DNA of 64,000 nucleotides from Xylanimonas protaetiae (GCF_004135385.1 NZ_CP035493.1:434001-498000), one strand, 5' to 3'; positions 41,466-50,939 are shown, numbered from the stretch's first letter. Notes: generated by a model from the sequence alone, not told the origin. Program-made: numbers and translations.

Positions 41466-43685
41466 CCTCCCCCTACGCGGTCCCGGCGCACGGCTCCGTC
41501 GACCGGGAGGCACTGCTCGACCGGCACTCCCCGCGCGTGACCGCGATCGACCCGCGCTCCCCGCTCCAGGTGGGCAACGGCGAGCTCGCGTTCACCGCGG
41601 ACGTCACGGGCCTCCAGACGCTCCCCGAGGCCTACCCCGTCACGGACGAGGCGGGCCGGCCGATCGGCACCCTGCTGGGCACGATGGCGCAGTGGGGCTG
41701 GCACACGGTGCCCTTCGACACGCTGCCCGGCGTGGCCCCGGCACGCCGGCGCCGACCATCGAGACCGCGCTGCGCGAGTACGACTCGCCCCGAGGCCCCG
41801 TCCCCTACGTCGACCTGTCCGCCGAGCAGTGGGGCACCGCCACAGGGACGTCGGCCTCCGCGGCGAGCGTGGCCGAGGAGTGGCTGCGCAACAACCCCCA
41901 CCGTCTCGACCTGGGCCGCGTCGGCCTGTGGCTCGCGGGGGCGTCGCGGCCGACGACGTCGCGGACGTCGACCAGCGGCTCGACCTCGCCCACGGCGTGC
42001 TCACCTCCCGCTTCACGGTGCGCGGGCAGCGCTTCCGCGTGACGACGGCGGTGCACCCCGAGCGCGACGAGCTCGCGGTGCAGGTCGCCCGCACCGGGGG
42101 CGGCGACGCGGAGCCCTTCGGCCTCGAGCTCGCGTTCCCGTACGGCTCGCAGTCCTGGGGCAACGCGCAGGACTGGGACCGGCCCGAGGCGCACACGACC
42201 AGGGTGACCCCGGTGGACGGCGGGTTCCTCGTCGAGCGCGTGCTCGACTCGACCCGGTACACGGTGTCGGTCGCCGCGCGGTCCGTGTCGCTCGACGAGC
42301 CCGCGCCGCACCGGGTGCGGTTCGTGGCGGACGGCAGCATCGTGCAGGCCTGCATCGCCTTCGCCCCCGCCGCTGACGGGCCGGCCACCGACGGCTCCGT
42401 CGGCGCGACCCGCCACGGCCCGGCCACGGCGGGAGCGAGGTCGTCCGCCGTCGAGGCGGGCCGCGACCACCCGGTGGGCGGCGCCCCGGGCGTCGTGCAC
42501 GACGCCGCCGCCTGGTGGACCCGCTTCTGGGCCGACGGCGCCGCCATCTCCTTCGACGGCACGGACGACCCCCGCGCCGTCGAGCTCGAGCGCCGGGTCG
42601 TGCTCTCCCAGTACCTGACGGCGGTCAACTGCGCAGGGTCGACACCGCCCGCCGAGACCGGGCTCATGCTCAACTCGTGGCGCGGCAAGTTCCACCTCGA
42701 GATGACGTGGTGGCACACCGCGCACTTCCCGCTGTGGGGCCGACCCGCCTTGCTGGAGCGGACGCTCGCCTGGTACGAGACGATCCTCGAGCCCGCCCGC
42801 GCGACCGCCGCCCGCCAGGGCTTCGCGGGCGCGCGCTGGCCCAAGCAGACCGACCCGTCCGGCCGGGAGACCCCGTCGAGCATCGGCACGTTCCTGGTGT
42901 GGCAGCAGCCGCACCCGGTGTACCTGGCCGAGCTGCTCTACCGTGCCGACCCGACCGCGGCGACGCTGCGGCGCTGGGCACCGCTGGTCCGCGAGACGGC
43001 CGAGTTCATGGCCTCGTTCGCGTGGCCGCAGGACGACGGGTTCCACCTGCCTGCGCCCCTGGTGCCGTCACAGGAGTCGTACGCGCCGCAGCGGGCCGCC
43101 ACCCAGGACCCGACGTTCGAGCTCGCGTACTGGGCGTGGGCGCTGGGCGTGGCCGTGACGTGGTCCGAGCGGCTCGGCGAGGACGTGCCGCCGCTCTGGC
43201 GTGAGGTCGCCGCGGGGATGTGGCGCCCCGAGCCGCACGACGGCGTCTACCCGGCGATCGGCGTCGCGCCCTGGACGATCCGCACCGACCACCCGTCGAT
43301 GGTCGCCGCCCTCGGCGTCGTGCCCAACACCGGGCTCGTCGACCGCGACGTCATGGCAGCGACGCTCGACGACGTCGTCGGCGACTGGGAGTGGGAGTCC
43401 ACGTGGGGCTGGGACTACCCCATGGGGGCGATGACGGCGGCCCGCCTGGGCCGCCCGGAGGCGGCCGTGGACTGGCTGCTGCAGGAGCGGGGCAAGAACG
43501 AGCACCTGGCCAACGGGCACAACTACCAGACGCCCGCGCTGCCCGCGTACCTGCCGGGCAACGGCGGCCTGCTGACGGCGGTCGCCCTCCTGGCGGGCGG
43601 CTGGGACGGCGCCCCGGACCGCCCGGCGCCGGGGTTCCCGGAGTCGTGGACGGTCGCGGCGGACGGCTTCCTCCGCCTCCCCTGA
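41462..43685 (+). pseudogene. Six-hairpin glycosidase-like enzyme, two apparent one-base deletions
   Basis: Three frames join into one protein of about 741 residues. Frame 1 from GTG 41462 (GTGA overlap with the oxidoreductase) gives LQVGNGELAFTADVTGLQTL; one C added at 41736-41739 continues GTPAPTIETALREYDSPRG; one G added at 41937-41941 continues GVAADDVADVDQRLDLAHGV. The N-terminal half is a beta-sandwich; from residue about 345 an alpha-toroid follows with TGLMLNSWRGKFHLEMTWWH, WPKQTDPSGRETPSS, SFAWPQDDGFHLPAP and WESTWGWDYPMGAM. This is the layout of (alpha/alpha)6 glycosidases such as GH65/GH95-like families, but I cannot assign a family. No signal peptide: it acts inside the cell. The pattern of breaks favours sequence error over decay. 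Confidence 0.75.
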
Positions 43686-43702
43686 GACGGCTGGGCCGAG
43701 AC

Positions 43703-43741
43703 GACCCGGTGGTCGAGCCCGGCGGGCTCGACCACCGGGTC
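43703..43741. terminator. Bidirectional terminator after the glycosidase
   Basis: An 18-bp perfect stem, GACCCGGTGGTCGAGCCC (43703-43720) with GGGCTCGACCACCGGGTC (43724-43741), loop GGC, between convergent genes. Confidence 0.9.
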
Positions 43742-43744
43742 GCG

Positions 43745-45630
43745 TCACGGCGCCGGGTACGCCACCACCTGCGGGCTCGCGAACGAGCCGACCGCCGGGG
43801 CGCCCACGTCGTTGACGACGTGCTCGATGCCGCCGGACCCGTTGAGGAACACGCTCGTCATCGACCGGAACGTGATGCCCGGCCCGGACGGCGTCTGGAT
43901 GCCGGCCGCCTCGCGGATGTCGACGCCCTGGTTGAAGAACGCGTACACGCCCAGGCCGTACGCGGTGTGCGTCCGGACGTCGTCCGCGACGCGGTACGAC
44001 GCGTAGCCGGCGCGGGCGCCGTCGGACCAGGCGGCCTGCGACGGCACGTCGTACGGCAGCTCGGACTGGTAGAAGACCGTGGTGCCGCGCTCGCCGTTCC
44101 ACTGCACCTGGGTGCCCTGGTAGTGCTCGACGAACAGGCCCGTGGCCGTGACGTCGTCGCCGTTGACGACGACGCCGTGCGTGCCCGTGTTGGAGTCCCA
44201 CGCGACGCCGGTGCCGTGGTCGGCACGCCAGGCCCAGATGTGGTCGAGCAGCACGTCGTCGCTGTTGACCTCGATCGACGTGACGGCCTGGCCGGCCCAC
44301 GGGCCGCCGACGCGGACGAACACGTCGCTGAGCGTCGTCGGGTCGGCGGCGTCGGACTTGTGGGCGTTGCGCGGGCCCACCTGGACGAGCACGTCGGACT
44401 CGGGGACGCCTGCGTCCACGGTGATGCCGGCGACCTTGACGCCCGTGACGTCGGCGATCTCCAGGGCGGCGTTGCCGCGCGTCGGGGTGAGCGACGCGTA
44501 GCCGAGGCCCAGCACGACCGTGCCGGACCGCTTGACCGCGATCGGCTTGTCGAGCGCGTAGACGCCCGGGGTGAGGATGAGGTTCTTGCCGCGCGCGAGC
44601 TGGGAGTTGATGGTCTGCGCGGTGTCCCGCCCGGCCTGCGCGACGTAGACGTCGCTCATGGGGATCGAGGTCCCGGCGTCGGCCGACGTCGACCAGTCGA
44701 CGCCCACCGAGTCGCGCTTCGCGTTCGGGACGAAGATCTCGAGCCCGCCGGACGCGGCCCGGTAGAGGAAGGGCGTCTCGCGGCTCACGGGGGTCGCGTC
44801 GAGCGTGGTCTTGTTGCCGACGCCGCCCGCGGCGAGCGGGCCGAAGTCCGTGGCCGGTGCCCCGACGACGCCGGAGAACACCATGTTCCACACGCCGCCG
44901 TCCCAGCGGCCCACCTCGGAGTTGCGCGAGTACCACTGCTGCTGCGAGCCGGTCTGGAGGGTGCCGGTGACGCGCGAGTTGGCCAGGTAGCCGCCCGAGG
45001 CGTACTCGCCCATCTGGCCGAACACGGTCAGGTCGCCGCGGATGTCGACGCGGCGCATGGGCGCGGCCTGCGACACGGCCCACCGCATCTGGTGCGCGTC
45101 GACCGCGCCCGGGGGAACGGGTAGTCGCGGTCGGTGCCCACCGACGTCTGGATGGGGTTGATCGCCAGGTTGGACAGCGAGCGCCAGAAGCGCGTGAGGG
45201 AGCCCGGGTCCTGGCACGCCCAGGGCGTGTCGGGGCAACGCACCACGGGGTTGACCTGGAACGCACCGTTGACGAGCACGTCGCCCGGCTGGGCGCCGAG
45301 GCCCGCGACGGATTCGTAGTAGCCGACCGTCTGGTTGACGATGCCGGTCGCCGTGGCGGGGTCGTCCTGCCCGGCCGCGCTGCCGTAGACGCCGGGCTCG
45401 AAGAACACCTGGTGGCGGTTCTGCGAGAACTCGCCCTCGTCGTTGATCGAGTCGAGCAGGGCGTTGATCTGCTCCGTCGTCCACGACGGGTCGACGAAGG
45501 TGACGTTCGGGCCGAAGTCCGGGTCTCCCGACGGGGGTGCCTTGGGGGCTCCGAACGCTGGTGCCCAGCTGCCGCTCGCGACGAGAGCGAGCGCCAGCGC
45601 GCCCGCGGGCGCGACGTGGCGAGTCTTCAT
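43745..45630 (-). pseudogene. Secreted right-handed beta-helix protein (pectate lyase / GH55-like fold), one apparent base deletion
   Basis: Signal peptide from ATG 45630 (MKTRHVAPAGALALALVASG, cut after FGA; GAGGAG 8 bases upstream), then a mature protein. The first frame (to about 45110) reads FVDPSWTTEQINALLDSIND, NRHQVFFEPGVYG; one base added in the G run 45111-45115 joins it to GAVDAHQMRWAVSQAAPMRR and the C-terminal two thirds. Repaired length about 628 residues. Repeating short strands with NLILTPGVYALDKP, LEIADVTGVKVAGITVDAG, SDDVLLDHIWAWRADHGTG and GDDVTATGLFVEHYQG are typical of parallel beta-helix carbohydrate-active enzymes. Catalytic residues cannot be assigned; relatives are often mislabelled adenylyl cyclase. 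Probably degrades an extracellular plant polysaccharide. Confidence 0.72.
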
Positions 45631-45643
45631 TGACTGGCTCCTC

Positions 45644-45687
45644 GGTTCTGTGTCGTGCCCACGGCGTCGTGGGCACGACACAGAACC
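45644..45687 (-). terminator. Perfect 20-bp stem terminator downstream of the GH43 xylosidase-type gene
   Basis: GGTTCTGTGTCGTGCCCACG (45644-45663) and its exact complement (45668-45687) flank a GCGT loop. On the minus strand it lies 23 bases after the GH43 stop and 14 bases before the beta-helix start. The longest perfect stem in the window; it separates the two genes. Confidence 0.85.
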
Positions 45688-45709
45688 TAGCGCCTTGCTT
45701 ACTGACCTG

Positions 45710-47275
45710 TCAGTACGGCGTGTACGCGAACGACCCGACCGTCACGACCGACGTCGACGGCGTCCCGTGGCTCGTGGCGTAGACGCCCAGCCAGACGCCC
45801 GTGAAGCCGCCCGCGGCGACGCTGTCGAGCGTCCGCCCGTCGGCGACCGCGACCGTCCGCGCGGCCCCCGGCACCCCGGGCGTCTCGACGACCAGCGCGT
45901 AGTCCTGCCCGCGGGCGCTGACGCCGAGCGTCACCGCGCCGTCGACGACGCCGGCCGGGGCCTCGCCCAGCACGGTGTCCACGCCGCCCCGGCGGTGGAC
46001 CGCCCGCACGGTGTACGCGTCGCCCGTGCGGGTCACGCCGAGCGTGGCGTGGTCCTTCTCCGACTGCCGCACGACGACGCCGGCGGTCTCGCCGTCGGCA
46101 AGCCCCGTCACCTGGACGACGGCGCGCACGTCGACGTCCTGGTGCTGCTGGCGCACCCCCAGGAACGTAGGCGTCCCGAGGTCGGCGAGCGTCGCGGGCT
46201 GCACGCGCAGGTCCCAGCCCGCGCCGTCCGACGACGGGGAGGCCACGGCCGACGGCGGCCGGCGCATCGCGGTCCACCGCACGTCGTCGGGCCGCACGAC
46301 GCCCGCGGTCACGTGCTGCGGCGCCCCGACGGCGACCGGCGAGGCGAACGGCACGTCGACCTGCTGCGGCACGCGCCCCTGGCCCGGCGCGAACACCGGC
46401 CAGCCGTCCTGCCACTCCACGGGCACGAGGAACGTCTCGCGCCCGAGGTTGTAGTGGTAGCCGCCGTAGGTGCGCATGCCGAGCAGCACGGCCCACCAGG
46501 AGCCGTCGGGCCCCTCGACCAGGTCGGCGTGCCCGACGCCGACCACCGGCTCGCCACGGCCCAGGTGCCGGTGCGTGAGCACCGGGTTGCCCTTGTTGCC
46601 CTCGTACGGGCCCTCCACCGTGGCGGACCGTGCGACGGAGAGCGCGTGGTGGAAGTCGGTGCCGCCCTCGGAGGCGAGGAGGTAGTACGTGCCGTCCTTC
46701 GTGTACAGGTGCGGGCCCTCGGCCCACACCGCGCCCCGGACCGCACCCGTCCACAGGATGTGCTCCGGGCCGGTGAGCTGGAGCGTCTCCGGGTCGAGCG
46801 CGCGCAGCCACACCTCGGTCTGCGAGTCCCACTCCGGGTGCTCCGCCAGGCGCGTGCCGTGCGCCCACACGCGCCCGTCGTCGTCGAAGAAGAGCGACGG
46901 GTCGATGCCGCCGCCCTCCCACCACACCGGGTCGGACCACGGGCCCGCCGGGTCCGTGGCCGTGACGACGAAGTTGCCCCCGCGTGCCCCGCCGGCGTTG
47001 CTGACCAGCGTGCACACGAGGTAGAAGACGCCGTCGTGGTGCCGCAGCGTCGGCGCGTACATGCCGCCCGACGTCGTCGCGCCCGAGAGGTCGACCATCC
47101 CGTCGCGGTCCACGACGTGCCCGACCTGCTCCCAGTGGACCAGGTCGCGGCTGTGGAAGACCGGCAGCCCGGGGACGTACGCGAACGTCGACGTCACCAG
47201 CCAGTAGTCGTCGCCGACACGGCAGATGGTCGGGTCCGGGTACGTCCCCGGGAGGACCGGGTTGTCGATGATCAC
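45710..47275 (-). CDS. GH43 beta-xylosidase / arabinofuranosidase type enzyme with C-terminal beta-sandwich
   Basis: A 521-residue intracellular glycosidase. N-terminal five-bladed propeller (1-310) with the three catalytic acids visible: Asp in LPGTYPDPTICRVGD (base), Asp in GGIDPSLFFDDDG (pKa modulator), Glu in WAEGPHLYTKDG (acid). A C-terminal beta-sandwich (330-521) with QQHQDVDVRAVVQV completes the two-domain xylosidase layout. It removes xylose or arabinose from imported oligosaccharides. GTG 47275 overlaps the uxuA stop (GTGA), so it is translationally coupled to uronate catabolism, which suits glucuronoxylan fragments as substrates. Confidence 0.9.
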   Translation of the reverse strand: MIIDNPVLPGTYPDPTICRVGDDYWLVTSTFAYVPGLPVFHSRDLVHWEQVGHVVDRDGMVDLSGATTSGGMYAPTLRHHDGVFYLVCTLVSNAGGARGGNFVVTATDPAGPWSDPVWWEGGGIDPSLFFDDDGRVWAHGTRLAEHPEWDSQTEVWLRALDPETLQLTGPEHILWTGAVRGAVWAEGPHLYTKDGTYYLLASEGGTDFHHALSVARSATVEGPYEGNKGNPVLTHRHLGRGEPVVGVGHADLVEGPDGSWWAVLLGMRTYGGYHYNLGRETFLVPVEWQDGWPVFAPGQGRVPQQVDVPFASPVAVGAPQHVTAGVVRPDDVRWTAMRRPPSAVASPSSDGAGWDLRVQPATLADLGTPTFLGVRQQHQDVDVRAVVQVTGLADGETAGVVVRQSEKDHATLGVTRTGDAYTVRAVHRRGGVDTVLGEAPAGVVDGAVTLGVSARGQDYALVVETPGVPGAARTVAVADGRTLDSVAAGGFTGVWLGVYATSHGTPSTSVVTVGSFAYTPY

Positions 47276-48393
47276 TTCTGGTAGCGGTACGCGTCCCAGA
47301 CGCCCAGCAGGTACTGGATGCCCAGCGCCCGGTCGTACAGGCCGTAGCCCGGGCGCGGGGTGTTGCCGCGGTTCTCGTCCCACAAGTGGCGGCCGTGGTC
47401 GGGGCGGATGTACCCCTCGTAGCCCGCCTCGGCGTAGGCCTTCATGATGCCCGTCGTGTCGATCGAGCCCTCGCACGCGCGGTGGCCGACCTCGATGAAG
47501 TCGCCGTTGTCGAAGTGCTTGATGTTGCGCACGTGGCTGAAGTGGATGCGGTCCATGAACGTCTTGACGGCGTCGACGGGGTCGCTGTCCGGGTTCGAGC
47601 CGAACGAGCCGAGGCACAGCGTGAGGCCGTTGTACGGGCTCTCGTTGAGCGACAGGACGCGGGCCAGGTCCTCCTTGCGGGAGACGACGCGCGGCCAGCC
47701 GAAGATGTCGAACGCCGGGTCGTCGGGGTGCACGCCGAGCTTGACGTCGAACTCCTCGCACGTCGGGATGACGGCGTCGAGGAAGTACTTGTAGTTGGCG
47801 TACATGTCCTCGCGCGTGACGCCGACATACGCCTCCTTGAGCTCCTGGAACGAGGCCAGCCGCTCCGGCTCCCAGCCGGGGAGCGTCATGCCACCGTCAT
47901 CCAAGTTCATCGAGGCGATCAGCGACTCCGGCGTGAGCTGGTCGACGATCGCCTTCTCGTAGAAGAGGGCCGTCGAGCCGTCGGGCAGCGGGTGGAACAT
48001 GTCCGTGCGCAGCCAGTCGAAGACGGGCATGAAGTTGTAGCAGATGACCTTCACGCCCGCGCGGCCCAGCCGCTCGATGCACAGCTTGTAGTTCTCGATC
48101 GCGGTGTCGCGGTCGACGCCGAGGACCGTCTTGCCGAGCTTGATCGACTCGTGCACGTTGACCGACTCGACGACGTCGGCGCGGAACGTCTTCTCGATGC
48201 CGCGCGCGCGGTGCTCGTCGGTGAGGTTCTCGATCGTGGCGATCTCCGCCGCGATCTCCTCCTCGGTCCACTCCTCGCCCGCCTGCTTGTGGTGCAGCGA
48301 CCACACGATCGTCTCGACGCCGGGGATCTGGCGGATGTCGTCGAGCGAGACGGTGTCGTTGCCGTCGCCGTACCAGCGGAAGCCCATCTTCAT
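47272..48393 (-). CDS. uxuA: Mannonate dehydratase
   Basis: Dehydrates D-mannonate to 2-keto-3-deoxygluconate. The 373-residue protein begins MGFRWYGDGNDTVSL and has IVWSLHHKQAGEEW, VKVICYNFMPVFDWLRTD, KLGVHPDDPAFDIFG, LCLGSFGSNPDSD, the catalytic His region IHFSHVRNIKHFDNGDF and PDHGRHLW, all UxuA hallmarks of the xylose-isomerase-like TIM barrel with a metal site. ATG 48393 is preceded by GAAGGA 10 bases upstream. Downstream of uxuB by 31 bases and upstream of the GH43 gene by overlap: one operon. Confidence 0.95.
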   Translation of the reverse strand: MKMGFRWYGDGNDTVSLDDIRQIPGVETIVWSLHHKQAGEEWTEEEIAAEIATIENLTDEHRARGIEKTFRADVVESVNVHESIKLGKTVLGVDRDTAIENYKLCIERLGRAGVKVICYNFMPVFDWLRTDMFHPLPDGSTALFYEKAIVDQLTPESLIASMNLDDGGMTLPGWEPERLASFQELKEAYVGVTREDMYANYKYFLDAVIPTCEEFDVKLGVHPDDPAFDIFGWPRVVSRKEDLARVLSLNESPYNGLTLCLGSFGSNPDSDPVDAVKTFMDRIHFSHVRNIKHFDNGDFIEVGHRACEGSIDTTGIMKAYAEAGYEGYIRPDHGRHLWDENRGNTPRPGYGLYDRALGIQYLLGVWDAYRYQK

Positions 48394-48424
48394 GGCAGTT
48401 GCGTCCTTCGTCGGGTGGGGCGGG

Positions 48425-49924
48425 TCAGAGGAGGCCGGTGCTCGCCGCGGCGAGCGCGCGGGCGTGCTGGACGACGGCGTCGACCAGCTCCGGGTGGGTG
48501 CCGGCGTCGCCGGGCAGCACGCCGGGCACGGCGAGCAGCGCGCGGGCGATGCCCTCGACGTCGTTGTGCTGCGCCGTGACGACAGCGGTGAGCTCCGCGG
48601 CGCCCGCGGGGTCGCCCAGGTCGACGCCGTCGCGCACCGCGCGACGCACGAACTCGGACCAGGCGGCGAGGCCGAACGCGATGCCCTGGGGCACGCGGCC
48701 GGACTCGAGCGCGAACTGGAGGGCGCCGCCCCAGCGGAACGGGATCTTCTGGGTGCCGTCGGTCGAGACCTGGCGGGTCGAGTGGCCCGTGGCCGGGTTG
48801 GCGAAGCGCTCGAGCAGGCCCTCGCCGTAGGCGGGCAGGTCGGCACCGGCCGGCGGGGTCACGGACGGCAGGGCGTCCTCGAACATGTACGCTCGGGCGT
48901 GCTCGGCGATCTCGGGGGCGACGACGGCCTCGGCCATGGTGGCGTAGCCGAACAGGCGGCCGGAGTAGGCGATGAGCGAGTGGGTGCCGTTGAGCATCCG
49001 CAGCTTGGCCTCCTCCCAGGGGGCCACATCATCGGTGAGCTCGGCACCGACCAGCTCCCACGGCGGGCGCGGGGCGGCGAACGAGTCCTCGATGACCCAC
49101 TGACGGAACGGCTCGCCGGAGATGGCGGCCTCGTCGCGGGCGCCGAGGATCTCTTCGACGCGGTCCAGGGTCGCGGGGGTCACGGCCGGGGTGATGCGGT
49201 CGACCATCGACGACGGCCAGGTGGTGCTCGCGGCCAGCCACGCGGTGAACTCGTCCGCGGCGGGGCCGGCGGCGGCGATGAACTCGTCCACGATCCGCTT
49301 GAGGACCTTGCCGTTGTGCGCCATGTTGTCGCAGCTCAGCACGGTCACCGGGGTGCCCTCGCCCAGGAAGCGGGCGGCGAGGCCGCGCACCAGGAGGCCC
49401 ATCGCGGTGGCGGCGGGGACCTGCTCGGTGGCACCGCCCAGCTCGGCGACGAACGCGTCGACGTCGCCCTGCGCCTGCGCGAGGTCGAGGTGGCCGTCGC
49501 GGTCACGGCAGTAGCCCTTCTCGGTCACGGTCAGCGTGATGAGGTGGGTCGTCGGCGCGGCCATGGCGGCCAGCAGGCGCGGGGTCTCGTCGCCCGGGTA
49601 GGCGGTGTCGAGCACCGAGGCGACGACGGTCGCCTCCTCGACGAGCTCGCCGTCGACCAGGCCCACGGACAGCACGGTGTAGCGGCCGTCCTGCTCGCGC
49701 AGCGCGGGGACCAGCACGGGCGTGCGCTCGACGTCGCCGAGGATGCCCCAGCTCAGGTCGCCCGACACCGCCATGGCCTCCTGCGTGTACAGGGCTTGGT
49801 GGGCACGGTGGAACGCGCCCCAGCCCAGGTGCACGATGCCGACGCCGGTGGGCACGACGGGGGGCGCGACGACGCCGGCGGGCAGGGTGGTTCCGGCGCC
49901 GAGACGCGGGGACTGACTGGTCAC
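48425..49924 (-). CDS. uxuB: Fructuronate reductase (UxuB type, mannitol dehydrogenase family)
   Basis: Reduces D-fructuronate to D-mannonate with NADH. The 499-residue protein has the Rossmann start GIVHLGWGAFHRAHQALYTQ, TVTEKGYCRDRDG, VLSCDNMAHNG, the catalytic KLRMLNGTHSLIAYSGRL and the C-terminal GGALQFALESGRVP. GAFHRAHQA and NDLT-like features mark UxuB/mannitol dehydrogenase rather than UxaB. GTG 49924 has AAGGAG 8 bases upstream. Two LacI operators and a TACCCT -10 box precede it, so it heads the uxuB-uxuA-GH43 operon. Confidence 0.93.
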   Translation of the reverse strand: MTSQSPRLGAGTTLPAGVVAPPVVPTGVGIVHLGWGAFHRAHQALYTQEAMAVSGDLSWGILGDVERTPVLVPALREQDGRYTVLSVGLVDGELVEEATVVASVLDTAYPGDETPRLLAAMAAPTTHLITLTVTEKGYCRDRDGHLDLAQAQGDVDAFVAELGGATEQVPAATAMGLLVRGLAARFLGEGTPVTVLSCDNMAHNGKVLKRIVDEFIAAAGPAADEFTAWLAASTTWPSSMVDRITPAVTPATLDRVEEILGARDEAAISGEPFRQWVIEDSFAAPRPPWELVGAELTDDVAPWEEAKLRMLNGTHSLIAYSGRLFGYATMAEAVVAPEIAEHARAYMFEDALPSVTPPAGADLPAYGEGLLERFANPATGHSTRQVSTDGTQKIPFRWGGALQFALESGRVPQGIAFGLAAWSEFVRRAVRDGVDLGDPAGAAELTAVVTAQHNDVEGIARALLAVPGVLPGDAGTHPELVDAVVQHARALAAASTGLL

Positions 49925-49948
49925 AGAGGGGGCTCCTTCGACGCCGAT

Positions 49949-49970
49949 GCAAACGTTCGCAGTCAGGGTA
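49949..49970 (-). promoter_or_regulatory. uxuB promoter and proximal LacI operator
   Basis: On the minus strand TACCCT (-10, bases 49965-49970) is followed by the operator, read on the plus strand as TGCAAACGTTCGCA (49949-49962), at the transcript start. Confidence 0.7.
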
Positions 49971-49996
49971 CCCGGGGTTCGCGCCCCGCGTGATCA

Positions 49997-50022
49997 CGCG
50001 GCTGCAAACGTTCGCAGCCGCG
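49997..50022. promoter_or_regulatory. Distal LacI operator with extended dyad
   Basis: Second exact copy of TGCAAACGTTCGCA (50003-50016), here inside a larger palindrome with 9-bp perfect arms CGCGGCTGC and GCAGCCGCG. Centre-to-centre distance to the proximal operator is 54 bp, about five helical turns. Confidence 0.7.
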
Positions 50023-50027
50023 GCGCG

Positions 50028-50783
50028 TCACTCGGCCGGCTCCTTGGCGGTGAAGCGGTTCCAGATGTCGACGAAGCAGGGCTTGTCGATCTGGTACCAG
50101 AACCACACCCAGACGCCGCCGACGACGCCCAGGAGCGCCGCGGACGCCCAGGCCACGATGCCGATCGCCACGATCGCCATGGCGACCACGCCGAACGTCG
50201 ACTTGACAGAGAACGCCATGTAGTACACCGCGAGCCGGGCGATGTCGCCCGTGCGGAAGTTGAAGAACGTCGCGATCGCGACGGCGTGCAGCGCCCAGAT
50301 CAGCCCGACGACGGCGATGACCAGGAGGGCGATGCGGTACATCGGGCCGATCCCGGCCTCCGCCCCGAACGCGAGCGTGAAGCCGATGATGCCGAGGACC
50401 ACCATGGCCGGGACCCACAGCTTGAGCACGTCCGCCCAGTTGAGGCGGTAGCCCCGCCAGAACGCGCGGGCCGGCGCGAGGTCCAGGTCGGTGTACCGCG
50501 CCCGGACGGTGTACAGGCCGGCCGACAGGGCCGGGCCGACGAAGAGGCCGGTGAGCGCGATGAGCGGGATGTTCGACGGGTCCGGCGGGAGGAACATCCC
50601 GAGCACGATGGTGGGCAGGCACGCCACGACCAGGAGCGCCGTGAGGACGATGTACCAGTAGATCGCCCGGGTCGCCTTGCTGAGGAAGCCCTCCGTCGGC
50701 TCGCCGGGGACCGGCTTGTGCGGCGACCTCTCGAGCGGCTCGAAGGGGTTGCGCGCCGGGACCGGCTGCTCGTTCGTGGTCAT
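50028..50783 (-). CDS. YesL family (DUF624) membrane protein
   Basis: A 251-residue protein with about five to six transmembrane helices (YIVLTALLVVACLPTIVLG, VLGIIGFTLAFGAEAGIG, IALLVIAVVGLIWALHAVA, VVAMAIVAIGIVAWASAAL) and the DUF624 motif LTGLFVGPALSAGLYTVR. In bacilli the homologue yesL lies in rhamnogalacturonan clusters beside LplABC-type importers; function unknown, probably linked to oligosaccharide uptake. ATG 50783. It lies just downstream of the second ABC importer, separated from it by a terminator. Confidence 0.85.
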   Translation of the reverse strand: MTTNEQPVPARNPFEPLERSPHKPVPGEPTEGFLSKATRAIYWYIVLTALLVVACLPTIVLGMFLPPDPSNIPLIALTGLFVGPALSAGLYTVRARYTDLDLAPARAFWRGYRLNWADVLKLWVPAMVVLGIIGFTLAFGAEAGIGPMYRIALLVIAVVGLIWALHAVAIATFFNFRTGDIARLAVYYMAFSVKSTFGVVAMAIVAIGIVAWASAALLGVVGGVWVWFWYQIDKPCFVDIWNRFTAKEPAE

Positions 50784-50836
50784 GGTTCAGAACCTATCGT
50801 CGGGCGGGGATGCGGGCGTCGTGGAGCAGCCGGGGT

Positions 50837-50884
50837 GCGCGAACGGCCGCCCGCCAGCGGTAGCTGGCGGACGGCCGTTCGCGC
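50837..50884 (-). terminator. Terminator after the second solute-binding protein gene
   Basis: GCGCGAACGGCCG with CCGCCAGC pairs with GCTGGCGG and CGGCCGTTCGCGC, 21 of 22 positions matched, loop GGTA. It follows the binding-protein stop on the minus strand. Confidence 0.85.
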
Positions 50885-50939
50885 GTCCCGGCGAGGTTCC
50901 CCGTGGGTGTCAGGTCACCTCATCGGCGTCCGGGGCTGG

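Noticed and set aside
45700-45715. Palindrome TACTGACCTGTCAGTA at the end of the GH43 gene
   Set aside because: It spans the stop codon inside coding sequence and is 23 bases away from a real 20-bp terminator stem; no reason to call it an operator.
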